NCBI RefSeq assembly: GCF_002207865.1
Contig: NZ_BDQM01000005.1
Coordinates: 62,001 to 126,000 of the forward strand
Length of the DNA stretch: 64,000 nt
DNA from: Colwellia marinimaniae
GTDB taxonomy: Bacteria; Pseudomonadota; Gammaproteobacteria; Enterobacterales; Alteromonadaceae
Direction of reading: 5' to 3'
Below, piece after piece: positions 27,529 through 37,078 of this stretch. Positions within the stretch are counted from its first letter, which is position 1, and the number at the start of each line of letters is the position of its first letter. The notes under the pieces are model-generated. The model had not been told where the DNA came from. It was given only the letters and a program-made list of their open reading frames with translations, and made no database searches. A program made the translations under genes and the position numbers.

Positions 27529-28563
27529 TTAGCTCAAAAAGTTAATATACCAAGGCATGGCTTTATCTATGCCTTGTTGGATTTTAAATTCTGGCTCAAA
27601 ACCAAGCAATGATTTAGCTTTAGCAATATCGGCTTGTGAATGCCTAACATCACCTGCTCTAAAGTCTCTATACGTTGGCGATTGTTGATACTCGATACCA
27701 TTCGCTTGTAAAGCGATTTTTAAGCTAGCAAATAAACTGTTCAAGCTTGTTCTATCACCTAAGGCAACATTGTACACTTGATTCTTACCGGCAGCGTTTG
27801 CCGTGGCCGCTAAAATATTAGCTTGTACCACGTTTTCAATAAAACAGAAATCACGGCTGGTTTCACCATCACCATTAATCAGCACAGCTTCGTTCGCTAT
27901 CATGGCAGCAGTCCACTTAGGTATTACCGCAGCATAAGCGCCATCTGGGTCTTGTCTTTTGCCAAAAACATTAAAATAACGTAAACCGGTACAATTTAAG
28001 CCATAGGTTTTATAAAAAACATCCGCATAAAGTTCATTAACATACTTAGTAACCGCATATGGGGATAACGGTTTACCAATAACCTCTTCCACTTTAGGTA
28101 ACCCTGGGTGATCGCCATAGGTAGAACTTGAAGCCGCATAAACAAAACTTTTAACCTTGCTATCTTTTGCCGCCGTTAACATAGTTAAAAAACCAGTAAT
28201 ATTGGCTGAATTGGTTAATAAAGGATCGGCAATCGATCGGGGCACTGAGCCGAGCGCCGCTTGATGAAGGATATAATCAACACCCTCTTCATAATGACTT
28301 AAAGCTTTATTACAATCACTCAGCTCTCTGATATCACCTTTAACGAAATGAAAATTTTGCCATTGCTGGGATGAAAGCTGTGTTGCTACTTCATCCAAGT
28401 TGTGTTGATGACCAGTAGAAAAATTATCTAAACCCACCACTTTTTGATTTAATAACAGCAGCATTTCTAATAAGTTTGAACCGATAAATCCGGCACAACC
28501 CGTAATCAGCCAAGTTTTAGGTGAATTGATAAGTTCTTGTTTAATTTTTTGAAATTGAGTCAT
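27529..28563 (-). CDS. UDP-N-acetylglucosamine 4-epimerase (WbpP/TviC-like)
   Basis: Short-chain dehydrogenase-fold nucleotide-sugar epimerase. The 344-residue form from the ATG at 28561-28563 aligns with WbpP from its first residue and has AAGGAA 8 bases upstream; the ATG at 28590 would add nine residues. NAD-binding GCAGFIGS is at 22-29. It also has the [15 protein letters not shown] active-site loop and the catalytic [13 protein letters not shown] (YxxxK). Members interconvert UDP-GlcNAc and UDP-GalNAc, or their uronic acids, for capsule or O-antigen. It probably acts with the dehydrogenase at 28957 to make UDP-GalNAcA. The 393 bases between them carry a repeat fragment. Confidence 0.9.
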   Translation of the reverse strand: MTQFQKIKQELINSPKTWLITGCAGFIGSNLLEMLLLLNQKVVGLDNFSTGHQHNLDEVATQLSSQQWQNFHFVKGDIRELSDCNKALSHYEEGVDYILHQAALGSVPRSIADPLLTNSANITGFLTMLTAAKDSKVKSFVYAASSSTYGDHPGLPKVEEVIGKPLSPYAVTKYVNELYADVFYKTYGLNCTGLRYFNVFGKRQDPDGAYAAVIPKWTAAMIANEAVLINGDGETSRDFCFIENVVQANILAATANAAGKNQVYNVALGDRTSLNSLFASLKIALQANGIEYQQSPTYRDFRAGDVRHSQADIAKAKSLLGFEPEFKIQQGIDKAMPWYINFLS

Positions 28564-28639
28564 TTTCTTTTCCTTCAATGAGAAGCCCATGCGTTAAATA
28601 GTCCTTCTTTAACAAACTACCTTTAACTGAAAGTCAGCT

Positions 28640-28880
28640 AGAGCTGTTTTATGTCGCCTCTGTTGTAGTTTAGTGTTGCTAAGTGAACAAGCGAGACGCG
28701 TAAACCTAACGTGCATGGATGCACTAATGTCGTGGAGACAGGAGTCTAAGAACGACCATGGGGATCTACACAAGCTTCAGGATAATATGCTCCCAGCATT
28801 ATCTAATAAAGTACATCCTGTACCGTCATGCTGGTGAAACTCGATTTTATCACTTCGGAAATATTCACCATAAAATCATA
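28640..28880 (+). repeat. degenerate copy of the dispersed repeat family
   Basis: 28788-28848 contains CAGGATAATATGCTCCCAGC followed by ATTATCTAATAA and an ATCC..GT..CGTCAT stretch. These align with the central hairpin of the element at 45781 (CAGGAGAATATGCTCCTGCA...). The inverted ends are not recognisable, so the boundaries are approximate. This fills most of the 393-base gene-free interval between the dehydrogenase and the epimerase. Confidence 0.5.
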
Positions 28881-28956
28881 TAGTTACAATGTAGGCATCA
28901 GTATTATGGAACAGAGCCTTTATGTCATATAGTTAGTTGAATTAGGCAAAATGAGA

Positions 28957-30237
28957 TTACAAGCGAATATCTGCTAACTCTTTATCTAACATATATTTCA
29001 GATCGTAAATCACATGTTCTTTTTTCATCATAGCTTTGATTTTACTAGCAGTTAAAGCCTTAAACTGCTTGTGAGCTACCGCAAAAATCACCGCATCATA
29101 ATAACCTTGCTTAGGTGATGAAATTAAATCGATATCATATTGTTTTTTTGCATCTTCAGGATTTACCCAAGGGTCGTAAACATCAACTTTAATATCAAAC
29201 TCTGCTAATTCTGTGTAAACATCAACAACCTTAGTATTACGAATATCCGGGCAGTTCTCTTTAAAGGTTAAGCCCATTAATAACACATTAGCGCCATTTA
29301 CCGGTAACTTGGCTTTTAGCATGGTTTTCACTAATTGTGATACCACATATTTGCCCATAGAGTCATTAATACGACGTCCCGCTAAAATAACTTCTGGATT
29401 GTAACCAATCGCTTGTGCTTTATGGGTTAAGTAATAGGGGTCGACCCCAATACAATGGCCGCCAACAAGACCTGGCCTAAAAGGTAAGAAATTCCATTTA
29501 GTGCCAGCGGCTTTTAATACTTCTTCGGTATCAATATTAAGTTTATTAAAAATCACCGCTAATTCATTAATTAAAGCAATATTGAGATCTCTTTGAGTAT
29601 TCTCAATCACCTTAGCTGCTTCAGCTACTTGAATACTTGATGCTTTATAGGTGCCTGCGGTAATAATAGATTTATATAAGCTATCGATAAAATCAGCAAT
29701 TTCAGGGGTAGAGCCTGAGGTAACCTTTAAAATATTGGTAACCCTATGTTCTTTATCTCCGGGATTAATACGTTCAGGGCTATAACCGGCGAAAAAATCT
29801 TGATTAAAAACCAGCTGACAATTACGCTCAATCTCAGGTAAACATACCTCTTCAGTAGCACCAGGATATACCGTTGATTCATAAATAACGATATCACCTT
29901 TACTCATCACTTTAGCCAGCATAGCACTGGCTTTGATTAACGGCGTTAAATCAGGTTGCTTGTGTTGATCAATAGGTGTTGGCACTGTGACAATATATAT
30001 ATTACAGTTTTTTAAATCGTCGACATTAGTAGAATATGAAATAAAGGCTGAATCGGCTAATTCATCACTTGATACTTCTAAAGTGAAATCATGGCCTTGC
30101 TTTAATTCCTCTACCCGTTTGTTATTAATATCAAAACCTAAGGTCGGATATTTTTTGCCAAATTCTACTGCTAAGGGTAAACCGACATAACCTAGGCCAA
30201 TGATTGCTAAATTTACGTTTTTTAATGAATGCAACAT
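28957..30237 (-). CDS. UDP-N-acetyl-hexosamine 6-dehydrogenase (WbpO/TviB-like)
   Basis: The 426-residue protein belongs to the UDP-glucose/GDP-mannose dehydrogenase family. It has an NAD motif [17 protein letters not shown] at 13-29, the central [21 protein letters not shown] block, the catalytic cysteine in [17 protein letters not shown] and the C-terminal [15 protein letters not shown]. Closest in style to TviB/WbpO, which oxidise UDP-GlcNAc or UDP-GalNAc to the uronic acid for Vi or B-band polysaccharide. It lies between the SLBB export gene and the 4-epimerase. Exact substrate is inferred. Confidence 0.9.
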   Translation of the reverse strand: MLHSLKNVNLAIIGLGYVGLPLAVEFGKKYPTLGFDINNKRVEELKQGHDFTLEVSSDELADSAFISYSTNVDDLKNCNIYIVTVPTPIDQHKQPDLTPLIKASAMLAKVMSKGDIVIYESTVYPGATEEVCLPEIERNCQLVFNQDFFAGYSPERINPGDKEHRVTNILKVTSGSTPEIADFIDSLYKSIITAGTYKASSIQVAEAAKVIENTQRDLNIALINELAVIFNKLNIDTEEVLKAAGTKWNFLPFRPGLVGGHCIGVDPYYLTHKAQAIGYNPEVILAGRRINDSMGKYVVSQLVKTMLKAKLPVNGANVLLMGLTFKENCPDIRNTKVVDVYTELAEFDIKVDVYDPWVNPEDAKKQYDIDLISSPKQGYYDAVIFAVAHKQFKALTASKIKAMMKKEHVIYDLKYMLDKELADIRL

Positions 30238-30305
30238 ACTAGGTCCATTTAATTTTTATCAATACTTTATGAGTATTTTATTAACGCTATTATTTAATTT
30301 ATGAC

Positions 30306-30329
30306 CTGCTAGGCATTAACCCCTAGCAG
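30306..30329 (-). terminator. possible attenuating hairpin between the SLBB gene and the dehydrogenase gene
   Basis: CTGCTAGG/CCTAGCAG is a perfect 8 bp stem with an 8-base loop. No proper T-run follows on the minus strand (GTCATAAATT), so it may be a weak terminator, attenuator or mRNA-end stabiliser rather than a full stop. Confidence 0.4.
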
Positions 30330-30359
30330 TATTTATTTAATTTAACTATACGCTTTCAG

Positions 30360-33125
30360 TTAGATTCCACTGATAGCAGCAAGGGCCACGGCTGAGTTAT
30401 AGATAATGGTCGTGACACTAGTCCATAATGCTAAGTTATTCATGTATTCAGCATCAAGCGGTACCACTATGGTATCGCCAGGTTTTAAGTTATCTCCAGC
30501 ATCGCTAGTAAACCAATTGCCACTGTCCATCATTTTAATACTACCATTGGCAGCAATAATATAGATTCTGTCTTCATCAGCACGTTTTTTACTGCCGCCA
30601 CTTTGCGCAAGGTAATCTTCAGCTGATAAATTAACATCATACATATGTGACGAGGTGACTTGTACTTGACCAACGACGTTAATAGAGTTTTTCAATGTTG
30701 GTACGTAAAGCACATCACCCCCTTCAAGCAGCACATCATAATGTTCATCGTTAACTACTTTAGGTAAGTCCAGTACTAAACGACCGACAGGCTGTACGTT
30801 AGCCATATCAGTCAACATTTGTTGTACTTCCGCATAAGATTGTGAGTAATTTTGATCCGTCATTGACTTTGACGCCATTTCTATCCGTAGATCAGCAGTC
30901 AATTTTAATAAGTTTTGTTGTTCAAGTTCACGTAACTGCACCCGGGTAAAAACTGAGCCTTCTTGATGGGCAAACCGAGTAAAACCACCGGCCTTAGCAA
31001 TTAAATCCGCTAAGCTTTCGCCGCGACGAACGCTATATTTACCTGGAAAAACAAATTCACCTCTCAGCTCAACCACGTTATTTTCACTCCAGGCCGGAAT
31101 TTGATGAATATTCAATCTATCTTTAGAGCTTAATAAGACATTATCCTTTTCCTCACCTGCAAGTGCTGCCCCAAGGTTAATGCTAAAAGACATTTGCTGA
31201 GCCATATGATTTACAATTTGATTACGAGTCACTTCAGCGCGTACTACATAGGCAGATTCTGTTAAGCCGCCAGCAGCCGCCACTAAGTCTGCAATCCGGG
31301 CATTTTTAGCCAGCGGATAAACCCCAGGGAATTTCACTTCACCGTCAGCTTCCACTAATTGAATCGGCTGACCTGATTTACCTTGACGTTTTAACTGTTC
31401 AATAATAGGCCACAGCAAACGTTGACGTGAAAACAGGGTTAACTCTTTAAGGTCTAGTTCATCTTCAACTTCGCCACCACTAAATAGCGCAATAGATTGC
31501 TCAATGCGTTTAGCCGCGGCGATTTGTCCACTATTAAGTTGAGAAATTTTTTCTTCATCGCCGTATTTCAACCAGAATTGCTTTAGCTTATATTTATCTT
31601 TCGCCAGTTGCTGCTCTTTTTTAGTGAGATTATCTTGAGTAAAGGCTAAGGCATTTAAATTAATTTTACTGTCAATTAATTTAACAATATTAGCAAAGAC
31701 TAATATTTTATCATTGCCTTGTAAAATCAGGTTATCTTTTGAATTTGGTGCTGAAATAGCTTTGGCTAAATCAAACTGGTGAATTTCAATATTACGAGCA
31801 ATATCAATTTCACGAACAACAATAGAATAATTTAGATCGGCAGAGTGTAATAAGTGAGAGTCGATACTGGGCAAGATATCGGTAATACGCTGCCCAGCTT
31901 GCCATTGGTATTTACCTGGGCGAGTAACCGCACCAATAACAGTAATAGATTGCTCAAACATTTCAGCCGCTTTCATCACGTAAACCGCATCACCTGCTTG
32001 AACTTTTTTAGCTAAATCACTGGCTTTGGTTAAATCGATATTAACTACCGTGCGCAAGGCATCATGATTATAACGTTCCACTCGGGTTGTTTTAGCAAAG
32101 GCTGTGGGTAACAAGCCCCCTGACATAGTCAAGACATCATTAAAGTCAGCATTTGGGCTTAGTTCATAAATAGCAGGGCGTCGTACTTCACCTTCAACAC
32201 TAATGGTATGACCTTTAGGGGCAATAAAAACCACGTCACCCGATTGCAATAAAACATCAGAGCTTGAGTCACCATGAATTAACAGGTCATATAAATCCAG
32301 CGTAGTGACTAATTTACCGCCACGTTTAAGCTGAATATTACGCAAACTACCTATATCACTAATACCACCAGCAGCAAAAATCGCATGGGTAATGCTTGAT
32401 AATGAACTTAAGGTATAAGGACCCGGTTTAAAAGCATCACCAAGGACAAAGATACGCATTGAGCGTAAAGAGGCTATACCGATGACAACATCAATACCAA
32501 TAACCTTCTCTTTAATACGTGCAGACAATAAACGTTTCATTTCATCAAAGGTTAAACCAGCAACAGTAAAAGGTCCGTGTGATGGAAAGACTATTTGCCC
32601 TTCACGGTTCACCGTTAATTCTAACTCGCTTTGTTCTTTACCGAAGATTTGTACTGAAACTTTATCTCCTGGTCCCATGATATAGTCGGCAGGAATGGCA
32701 ATATCCATCATAGGCGCAAACGTTTGTGGCGCATTAGCAAAAACATCATAGCCAAAGGGTTTTAGCTCATCACTTTCTTCTAACTCTGCTAACGCATCTT
32801 CTGCAACAATAGGGTTGCCGTCCGCATCAAACGTGGTGCCGCGCGGAAAGACCTCGGTATTTTTTATCTCATTGCTTGAACCACTCGCCGATAACAGGCC
32901 TTTAATACTACTTAAATCAACACCCATACTTTTAGCAAGTGCCGCTTGCTGAGCTGGTGGCAGCTTTTTAAACTGCTCTAACTGCTGCTGGCTTATCTGA
33001 GTATTAGCGAGTACTTTTAAGGGCAAACTGGCCAGAGAAAAAGTCAAAAAAAGCGATGCTATTATAAAAAAATTTTGGGTATTGGCATGGTGATTTTGAA
33101 CAAACTGTTTGATGGCGGTTATCAT
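30360..33125 (-). CDS. polysaccharide export outer-membrane protein with multiple SLBB domains (Wza-related)
   Basis: 921 residues with an N-terminal signal peptide (hydrophobic 18-40, cleavage near VLA-NT). A Poly_export segment (about 140-215: PADYIMGPGDKVSVQIFGK...GQIVFPSHGPF) is followed by at least five SLBB-type repeats (LGDAFKPGPYTL, VEGEVRRPAIYEL, IGAVTRPGKYQW, ADGEVKFPGVYPL, LRGEFVFPGKYSV, VVGQVQVTSSHMY). The last 25 residues form a hydrophobic helix (LALWTSVTTIIYNSAVALAA) that may span the outer membrane as in Wza. There is no lipobox cysteine. It is far larger than Wza (379) and resembles the giant SLBB proteins of vibrios and Alteromonadales. No glycosyltransferase, Wzc-type kinase or flippase lies nearby. 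Confidence 0.88.
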   Translation of the reverse strand: MITAIKQFVQNHHANTQNFFIIASLFLTFSLASLPLKVLANTQISQQQLEQFKKLPPAQQAALAKSMGVDLSSIKGLLSASGSSNEIKNTEVFPRGTTFDADGNPIVAEDALAELEESDELKPFGYDVFANAPQTFAPMMDIAIPADYIMGPGDKVSVQIFGKEQSELELTVNREGQIVFPSHGPFTVAGLTFDEMKRLLSARIKEKVIGIDVVIGIASLRSMRIFVLGDAFKPGPYTLSSLSSITHAIFAAGGISDIGSLRNIQLKRGGKLVTTLDLYDLLIHGDSSSDVLLQSGDVVFIAPKGHTISVEGEVRRPAIYELSPNADFNDVLTMSGGLLPTAFAKTTRVERYNHDALRTVVNIDLTKASDLAKKVQAGDAVYVMKAAEMFEQSITVIGAVTRPGKYQWQAGQRITDILPSIDSHLLHSADLNYSIVVREIDIARNIEIHQFDLAKAISAPNSKDNLILQGNDKILVFANIVKLIDSKINLNALAFTQDNLTKKEQQLAKDKYKLKQFWLKYGDEEKISQLNSGQIAAAKRIEQSIALFSGGEVEDELDLKELTLFSRQRLLWPIIEQLKRQGKSGQPIQLVEADGEVKFPGVYPLAKNARIADLVAAAGGLTESAYVVRAEVTRNQIVNHMAQQMSFSINLGAALAGEEKDNVLLSSKDRLNIHQIPAWSENNVVELRGEFVFPGKYSVRRGESLADLIAKAGGFTRFAHQEGSVFTRVQLRELEQQNLLKLTADLRIEMASKSMTDQNYSQSYAEVQQMLTDMANVQPVGRLVLDLPKVVNDEHYDVLLEGGDVLYVPTLKNSINVVGQVQVTSSHMYDVNLSAEDYLAQSGGSKKRADEDRIYIIAANGSIKMMDSGNWFTSDAGDNLKPGDTIVVPLDAEYMNNLALWTSVTTIIYNSAVALAAISGI

Positions 33126-33523
33126 GTTAGCAAAAATTCCTATTTATATAGCCGGTGCAGTAATACATTTAAGCAGAGCGACCATTTATCATTGGAACAA
33201 TCCGTCCTTGAACTAATAGCGCCTGAGCTAAACCACTTAAATTAGTGACGCCGAAGTTTACCAGCATATGGATAGGCAAACAATATGTTAACCAACCTAG
33301 TGCTAAGTTATATTAGCCAGCAACTGACTATTTAGCTGGTAAGTGCAAGGAAACATTTCTCTACGGCTCTCAAAGCAAGCAGGCTATTGATTTCACCTAA
33401 AACTTGCCTTTAAAGCAACACACAGGTATAACACTCTCATTACTTTTGTATGGTCATACCCTCTGCCCATACAAAAGTAAAATTAACGCAAAAAATTATA
33501 AAAATAAAATCTAGGATAATTAT
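33126..33523. other. 398-base divergent intergenic region
   Basis: It separates the SLBB gene (minus) from the peptide transporter gene (plus) and must contain both promoters. I see no ops/JUMPstart element. The only strong structure is the inverted repeat at 33441-33479. No ORF worth calling. Confidence 0.5.
33441..33479 (+). promoter_or_regulatory. 13-bp perfect inverted repeat in the leader of the peptide transporter gene
   Basis: TACTTTTGTATGG (33441-33453) and CCATACAAAAGTA (33467-33479) are exact complements around a 13-base loop, ending 44 bases before the ATG. There is no T-run on the plus strand, so it is not an ordinary terminator. It could be an operator or a leader RNA hairpin. 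Confidence 0.5.
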
Positions 33524-34963
33524 ATGACTACACCTAATGCGGGTACGCTATTTGGCCACCCAAAAGGACTTTTCCTGTTATTTGGTACTGAAATGTGGGA
33601 GCGTTTCGGTTATTACGGTATGCGTGCCATTTTGGTCTTGTACCTAATTGCCTCAACACAAGATGGCGGTTTTGGCTGGACCAACCAAGAAGCGTTACGG
33701 TTATATGGTTTTTTCACCATGGCTGTTTATTTAACCCCGGTAATCGGTGGTTGGTTAGCTGACAACTATCTTGGTCAACGTAAAGCGATTATTTGGGGGG
33801 GTATTATCTTCTCCTTAGGTTACTTTACCTTAGGTATTCAAAAGTCATTGATTGTTGGCATGGAAGAAACGGTATTTTATATCGGTTTAGCGCTTATTAT
33901 TATTGGTAACGGTTTATTTAAAGCCAATGTTTCAAGTTTAGTCGGTGAGCTTTATGAAGAAGGCGATAAACGCCGTGATGCTGCTTTTACTATTTTCTAT
34001 ATGGGCATTAACTTAGGTGCCTTTTTAGCACCCATCACTGTTGGTGTTCTTGGCGAAACGGTTGACTGGCATTACGGCTTTATCTTAGCCGGTTGTGGTA
34101 TGTTAATTGGTTTAACCTTACAACTGACCCTAGCAAATAAATATTTAGGGGATATTGGTGTGCTACCATCAGCTAAACGTGTTAAAGGTGAAACAAAAGC
34201 AGATGCGCCGTTAACCCCGCACGATATCGATCGCATGAAAGTTATTTTGATCATGAGCATGTTCTCGGTAATTTTCTGGGCCGGTTTTGAACAAGCCGGT
34301 GGTTTATTCACTATTTATGCGTCGGACTTCACCGATCGGACCTTGTTTGGTTTTGAAATTGCCGCTTCATCATTTCAATCATTGAATGCCATGTTCATTA
34401 TTTTACTTGCGCCTTTTGTTGCCTCTACTTGGGTTAAAATGGGCTCAAACGAGCCGACCTCACCGAAAAAATTCGCTTTAGCTATGTTATTTTTAGCTTT
34501 AGGTTTCTTCGTGATGTTATGGGCTACTATGGTTCAAGGCGGCGATGTTGCGGTGAAAGTAAGTATGTTGTTCTTAGTTTTTGCTTACCTGTTCCATACC
34601 TTAGGTGAGTTATGTTTATCACCGATTGGTTTGTCAATGGTCACTAAATTAGCGCCACTTAAATTTACCTCGTTATTAATGGGTATTTGGTTCTTCTTTA
34701 CCGCTTTATCTAACTGGTTAGCTGCATTTATTGGCTCATTTGTTGGTGAAGGTGAAGAAATGGTTAATAATGCCGCTAACATTTTTATGGGGGTTGGTAT
34801 TGGTGCATTAATTACCGGTGTTATCATCTACCTTTCTGCAGGTAAACTCGTTGAATGGATGCATGGCGCCGAAGGCGAGAATACCCATGATTTAGAGTCT
34901 AAAATTGAAGAAGAAATTTCAGTGACTGGCACCCATGAAGGTATTTCAGAAACACGCAGATAA
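33524..34963 (+). CDS. POT/PTR family proton-dependent oligopeptide transporter
   Basis: 479-residue, 12-14 helix major-facilitator protein of the proton-coupled di/tripeptide symporters. It opens with HPKGLFLLFGTEMWERFGYYGMRAILVLYL, which carries the ExxERFxYYG motif for proton coupling. It also has the PTR2 signature FYMGINLGAFLAPITVGVLGE. Nearest named relatives are DtpA/DtpB/DtpT-type permeases; specificity is not predictable. Monocistronic, with its own terminator. Confidence 0.93.
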   Translation: MTTPNAGTLFGHPKGLFLLFGTEMWERFGYYGMRAILVLYLIASTQDGGFGWTNQEALRLYGFFTMAVYLTPVIGGWLADNYLGQRKAIIWGGIIFSLGYFTLGIQKSLIVGMEETVFYIGLALIIIGNGLFKANVSSLVGELYEEGDKRRDAAFTIFYMGINLGAFLAPITVGVLGETVDWHYGFILAGCGMLIGLTLQLTLANKYLGDIGVLPSAKRVKGETKADAPLTPHDIDRMKVILIMSMFSVIFWAGFEQAGGLFTIYASDFTDRTLFGFEIAASSFQSLNAMFIILLAPFVASTWVKMGSNEPTSPKKFALAMLFLALGFFVMLWATMVQGGDVAVKVSMLFLVFAYLFHTLGELCLSPIGLSMVTKLAPLKFTSLLMGIWFFFTALSNWLAAFIGSFVGEGEEMVNNAANIFMGVGIGALITGVIIYLSAGKLVEWMHGAEGENTHDLESKIEEEISVTGTHEGISETRR

Positions 34964-34973
34964 TTCGTAATAG

Positions 34974-35008
34974 TACAAGTTACAAGTTACAAGTTACAAG
35001 TTACAAGT
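34974..35008. repeat. 7-bp tandem repeat (TACAAGT x5)
   Basis: Five exact copies of TACAAGT sit between the transporter stop codon and its terminator. A slippage-type microsatellite, it lies in the 3' untranslated region. Confidence 0.9.
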
Positions 35009-35016
35009 ATAGTATT

Positions 35017-35047
35017 AAGCTGGGTGAGCAATCGCCCAGCTTTTTTT
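35017..35047 (+). terminator. terminator after the peptide transporter
   Basis: AAGCTGGG - 10-base loop - CCCAGCTT followed by TTTTT, a classic Rho-independent terminator on the plus strand. Confidence 0.88.
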
Positions 35048-35090
35048 ATTCCGAATAAACAATAAAGAACGCATAAAGATAATCGCCCTT

Positions 35091-35669
35091 ATGAATGCAC
35101 GCTCACAATTACGAAAAGAAATCAGACAACGCCGTAATAGCTTATCAGCAAGTGAACAGCATAATGCAGCGATTGCTCTAGCAACTAGCTTATCTAGCCA
35201 TAGTAAAATTCAACCAGCTAAGCGCATTGCGATTTACTTAACCAATGATGGTGAGTTGGGGACGTCAATTTTTATTGACTGGTGTTGGCAACAACAAAAA
35301 GAGCTTTACCTACCGGTTATACACCCTTTTAACCCTGGGCATTTACTTTTTTTACGTTACCAACAAGATACCGAGCTAGTTACCAATGCCTTTGGCATTT
35401 TAGAGCCTAGATTAGATGTCACTAAGGTTTGCCCGTTAGCCGAGCTTGATATCATATGTACACCGCTAGTGGCTTTTGATGATACTGGCGCCAGGTTAGG
35501 TATGGGGGGTGGTTTTTATGACCGAAGTCTAGCCCACTGGCAACAAACTAAACTATACCCACTTGGGCTTGCCCATGATTGTCAGCGAGTAGCAAATATC
35601 CCGGTAGAAACTTGGGATATTCCCTTACCCGAAATAATCACGCCAAGTAAAAGCTATTGTTTTGTTTAG
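35091..35669 (+). CDS. fau: 5-formyltetrahydrofolate cyclo-ligase
   Basis: Converts 5-formyl-THF to 5,10-methenyl-THF with ATP. The 192 residues contain the basic N-terminal RKEIRQRRNSLS, the folate/ATP block IICTPLVAFDDTGARLGMGGGFYDRSL (Gly-rich loop GARLGMGGGFYDR) and the C-terminal LGLAHDCQRV. In enteric relatives (ygfA) it follows the 6S RNA gene; here the upstream gap is only 127 bases and is filled by the transporter's repeat and terminator. Confidence 0.93.
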   Translation: MNARSQLRKEIRQRRNSLSASEQHNAAIALATSLSSHSKIQPAKRIAIYLTNDGELGTSIFIDWCWQQQKELYLPVIHPFNPGHLLFLRYQQDTELVTNAFGILEPRLDVTKVCPLAELDIICTPLVAFDDTGARLGMGGGFYDRSLAHWQQTKLYPLGLAHDCQRVANIPVETWDIPLPEIITPSKSYCFV

Positions 35670-35724
35670 CTATCCAAGCATCATCGATTAGCTAACAAAT
35701 AAAGCCTAGCGTTAACAATAAACG

Positions 35725-36645
35725 TTAAATGACGGGCCATTTCAATTCAGTAAAAAGCTGTTGCCATTGCTGATCAAACGGCGCTGATATAGTTATTCTT
35801 TTATCGCTAACCGGATGGTTGAACGTTAATGACTGTGCGTGCAGCATTAAGCGTTTAAAGCCGAAGTGTGCAATAAAAAACGGATTCTGCTTGTTATCGC
35901 CATAGTTGATATCACCTATAATAGGATGGCGTAAATGCGCTAGATGACGACGAATTTGATGACGCCTACCAGTAACTGGCTGTACTTCAACTAGAGAATA
36001 ACGCACGCTATCGAATTTCCCAACCTTGATTGGCAAGCTCACTTGCTGCTTTACTTGATAGTAGCTTTGTGCCGATTGTGCGGGCTTATCACGACTCACA
36101 TTTTTATCGCCTAATTTATCCAGTTTTTCTTTCAATGGGTGATCAATGAAACCGGTTGGCACCGCCAAGTGACCACGTACTAGCGCATAATAGGTTTTCA
36201 CCATGCCACTGGCTTCAATGTTATCTTGCGGAGCGAATTTCGGCGCAAGCTCGGCATCAAGTTCAGAATCAAGTTTAGGCCTATGCTCAGCTTGGCTACT
36301 TTTATTGGCAAAAGCTTGATTGAGCAGAGTGGCAACCTCTTTCGTTAAGGCAAACAACAGCACCCCAGACGTTGGTCTATCTAAACGATGGACCGGGTAG
36401 ACATATTGCCCGATTTGATCCCGTACTAATTGCAAAGCAAAATAGATTTCATCTTTATCCATAAAGCTACGATGGACAAATAAACCTGCAGGTTTATCAA
36501 CTGCCACCATAAACTCATCTTGATATAAAATAGTAAGTACTGGCTTGACTAATGGCACCGCTTTTTCTTCAGCTAAATCCATAGCTGAGCCCGTAGCTAA
36601 GGTCTTAGCTAAAATACGCCCGTCAATATCACTCACAGTAATCAC
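35725..36645 (-). CDS. truC: tRNA pseudouridine(65) synthase TruC
   Basis: RluA-family pseudouridine synthase modifying U65 of certain tRNAs. The catalytic Asp is in VHRLDRPTSGVLLFA; the start of the domain (LYQDEFMVAVDKPAGLFVHRS) and VQPVTGRRHQIRRHLAHL match TruC. At 306 residues it is longer than E. coli TruC (260). The extra length is a 44-residue N-terminal leader and a polar insert near residues 112-138 (rich in Glu, Leu and Asp) plus a Lys/Asp insert at about 165-185. The first 17 bases overlap yqcC, as in E. coli where the pair is conserved. Confidence 0.93.
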   Translation of the reverse strand: MITVSDIDGRILAKTLATGSAMDLAEEKAVPLVKPVLTILYQDEFMVAVDKPAGLFVHRSFMDKDEIYFALQLVRDQIGQYVYPVHRLDRPTSGVLLFALTKEVATLLNQAFANKSSQAEHRPKLDSELDAELAPKFAPQDNIEASGMVKTYYALVRGHLAVPTGFIDHPLKEKLDKLGDKNVSRDKPAQSAQSYYQVKQQVSLPIKVGKFDSVRYSLVEVQPVTGRRHQIRRHLAHLRHPIIGDINYGDNKQNPFFIAHFGFKRLMLHAQSLTFNHPVSDKRITISAPFDQQWQQLFTELKWPVI

Positions 36646-36967
36646 CTTGCCCGGTCAATGTTTGGTCTATTTTATTGATAACAGCAAGTAAAGCTTGCGC
36701 CGATAACTGTTTAAAAGATTCTTCTGCCATTGGCCTTAACGCTATTTTACTCGGTAGCGCTTGTTGTTGATTTATCAGCTGAGTTATTCGAGGAATAAAA
36801 ACAAACTGTAACCATTGCTCAAAAGATAAGCTATCACAGCAAAAAGGTGCACTACTCGCCAGCTCGGCCGCACTGGGTTGCTGTGTTTGCCAAAGTTTAA
36901 GTAATTTAAGTTCAGTGGTTAGCGCTGCCAGCAACGCTCTGGTGTGTTCAAGGTGTTTTTTCATCAT
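36629..36967 (-). CDS. yqcC: YqcC family protein (DUF446)
   Basis: A 112-residue helical cytoplasmic protein. The conserved block ESLSFEQWLQFVFIPR-like (here DSLSFEQWLQFVFIPRITQLI), followed by LPSKIALRPMAEESFK, is the DUF446 signature. It always travels with truC and overlaps it here. The biochemical role is unknown; a link to TruC function is inferred only from the operon. Confidence 0.88.
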   Translation of the reverse strand: MMKKHLEHTRALLAALTTELKLLKLWQTQQPSAAELASSAPFCCDSLSFEQWLQFVFIPRITQLINQQQALPSKIALRPMAEESFKQLSAQALLAVINKIDQTLTGQGDYCE

Positions 36968-37078
36968 CAGGGGGTCAATTATTTAAGGCCGATTAATGCC
37001 GGCCGATAGTTTTACTATGTTAATAGCGTCATTATCCTTATAATAAGGTGCTATAACAAGCAGCAATATTTTGAATTT

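Noticed and set aside
34964..35090. 6S RNA upstream of the 5-formyl-THF cyclo-ligase gene, as in E. coli
   Set aside because: The gap is 127 bases and is filled by a 7-base repeat and the transporter's terminator, leaving no room for a 180-base RNA.
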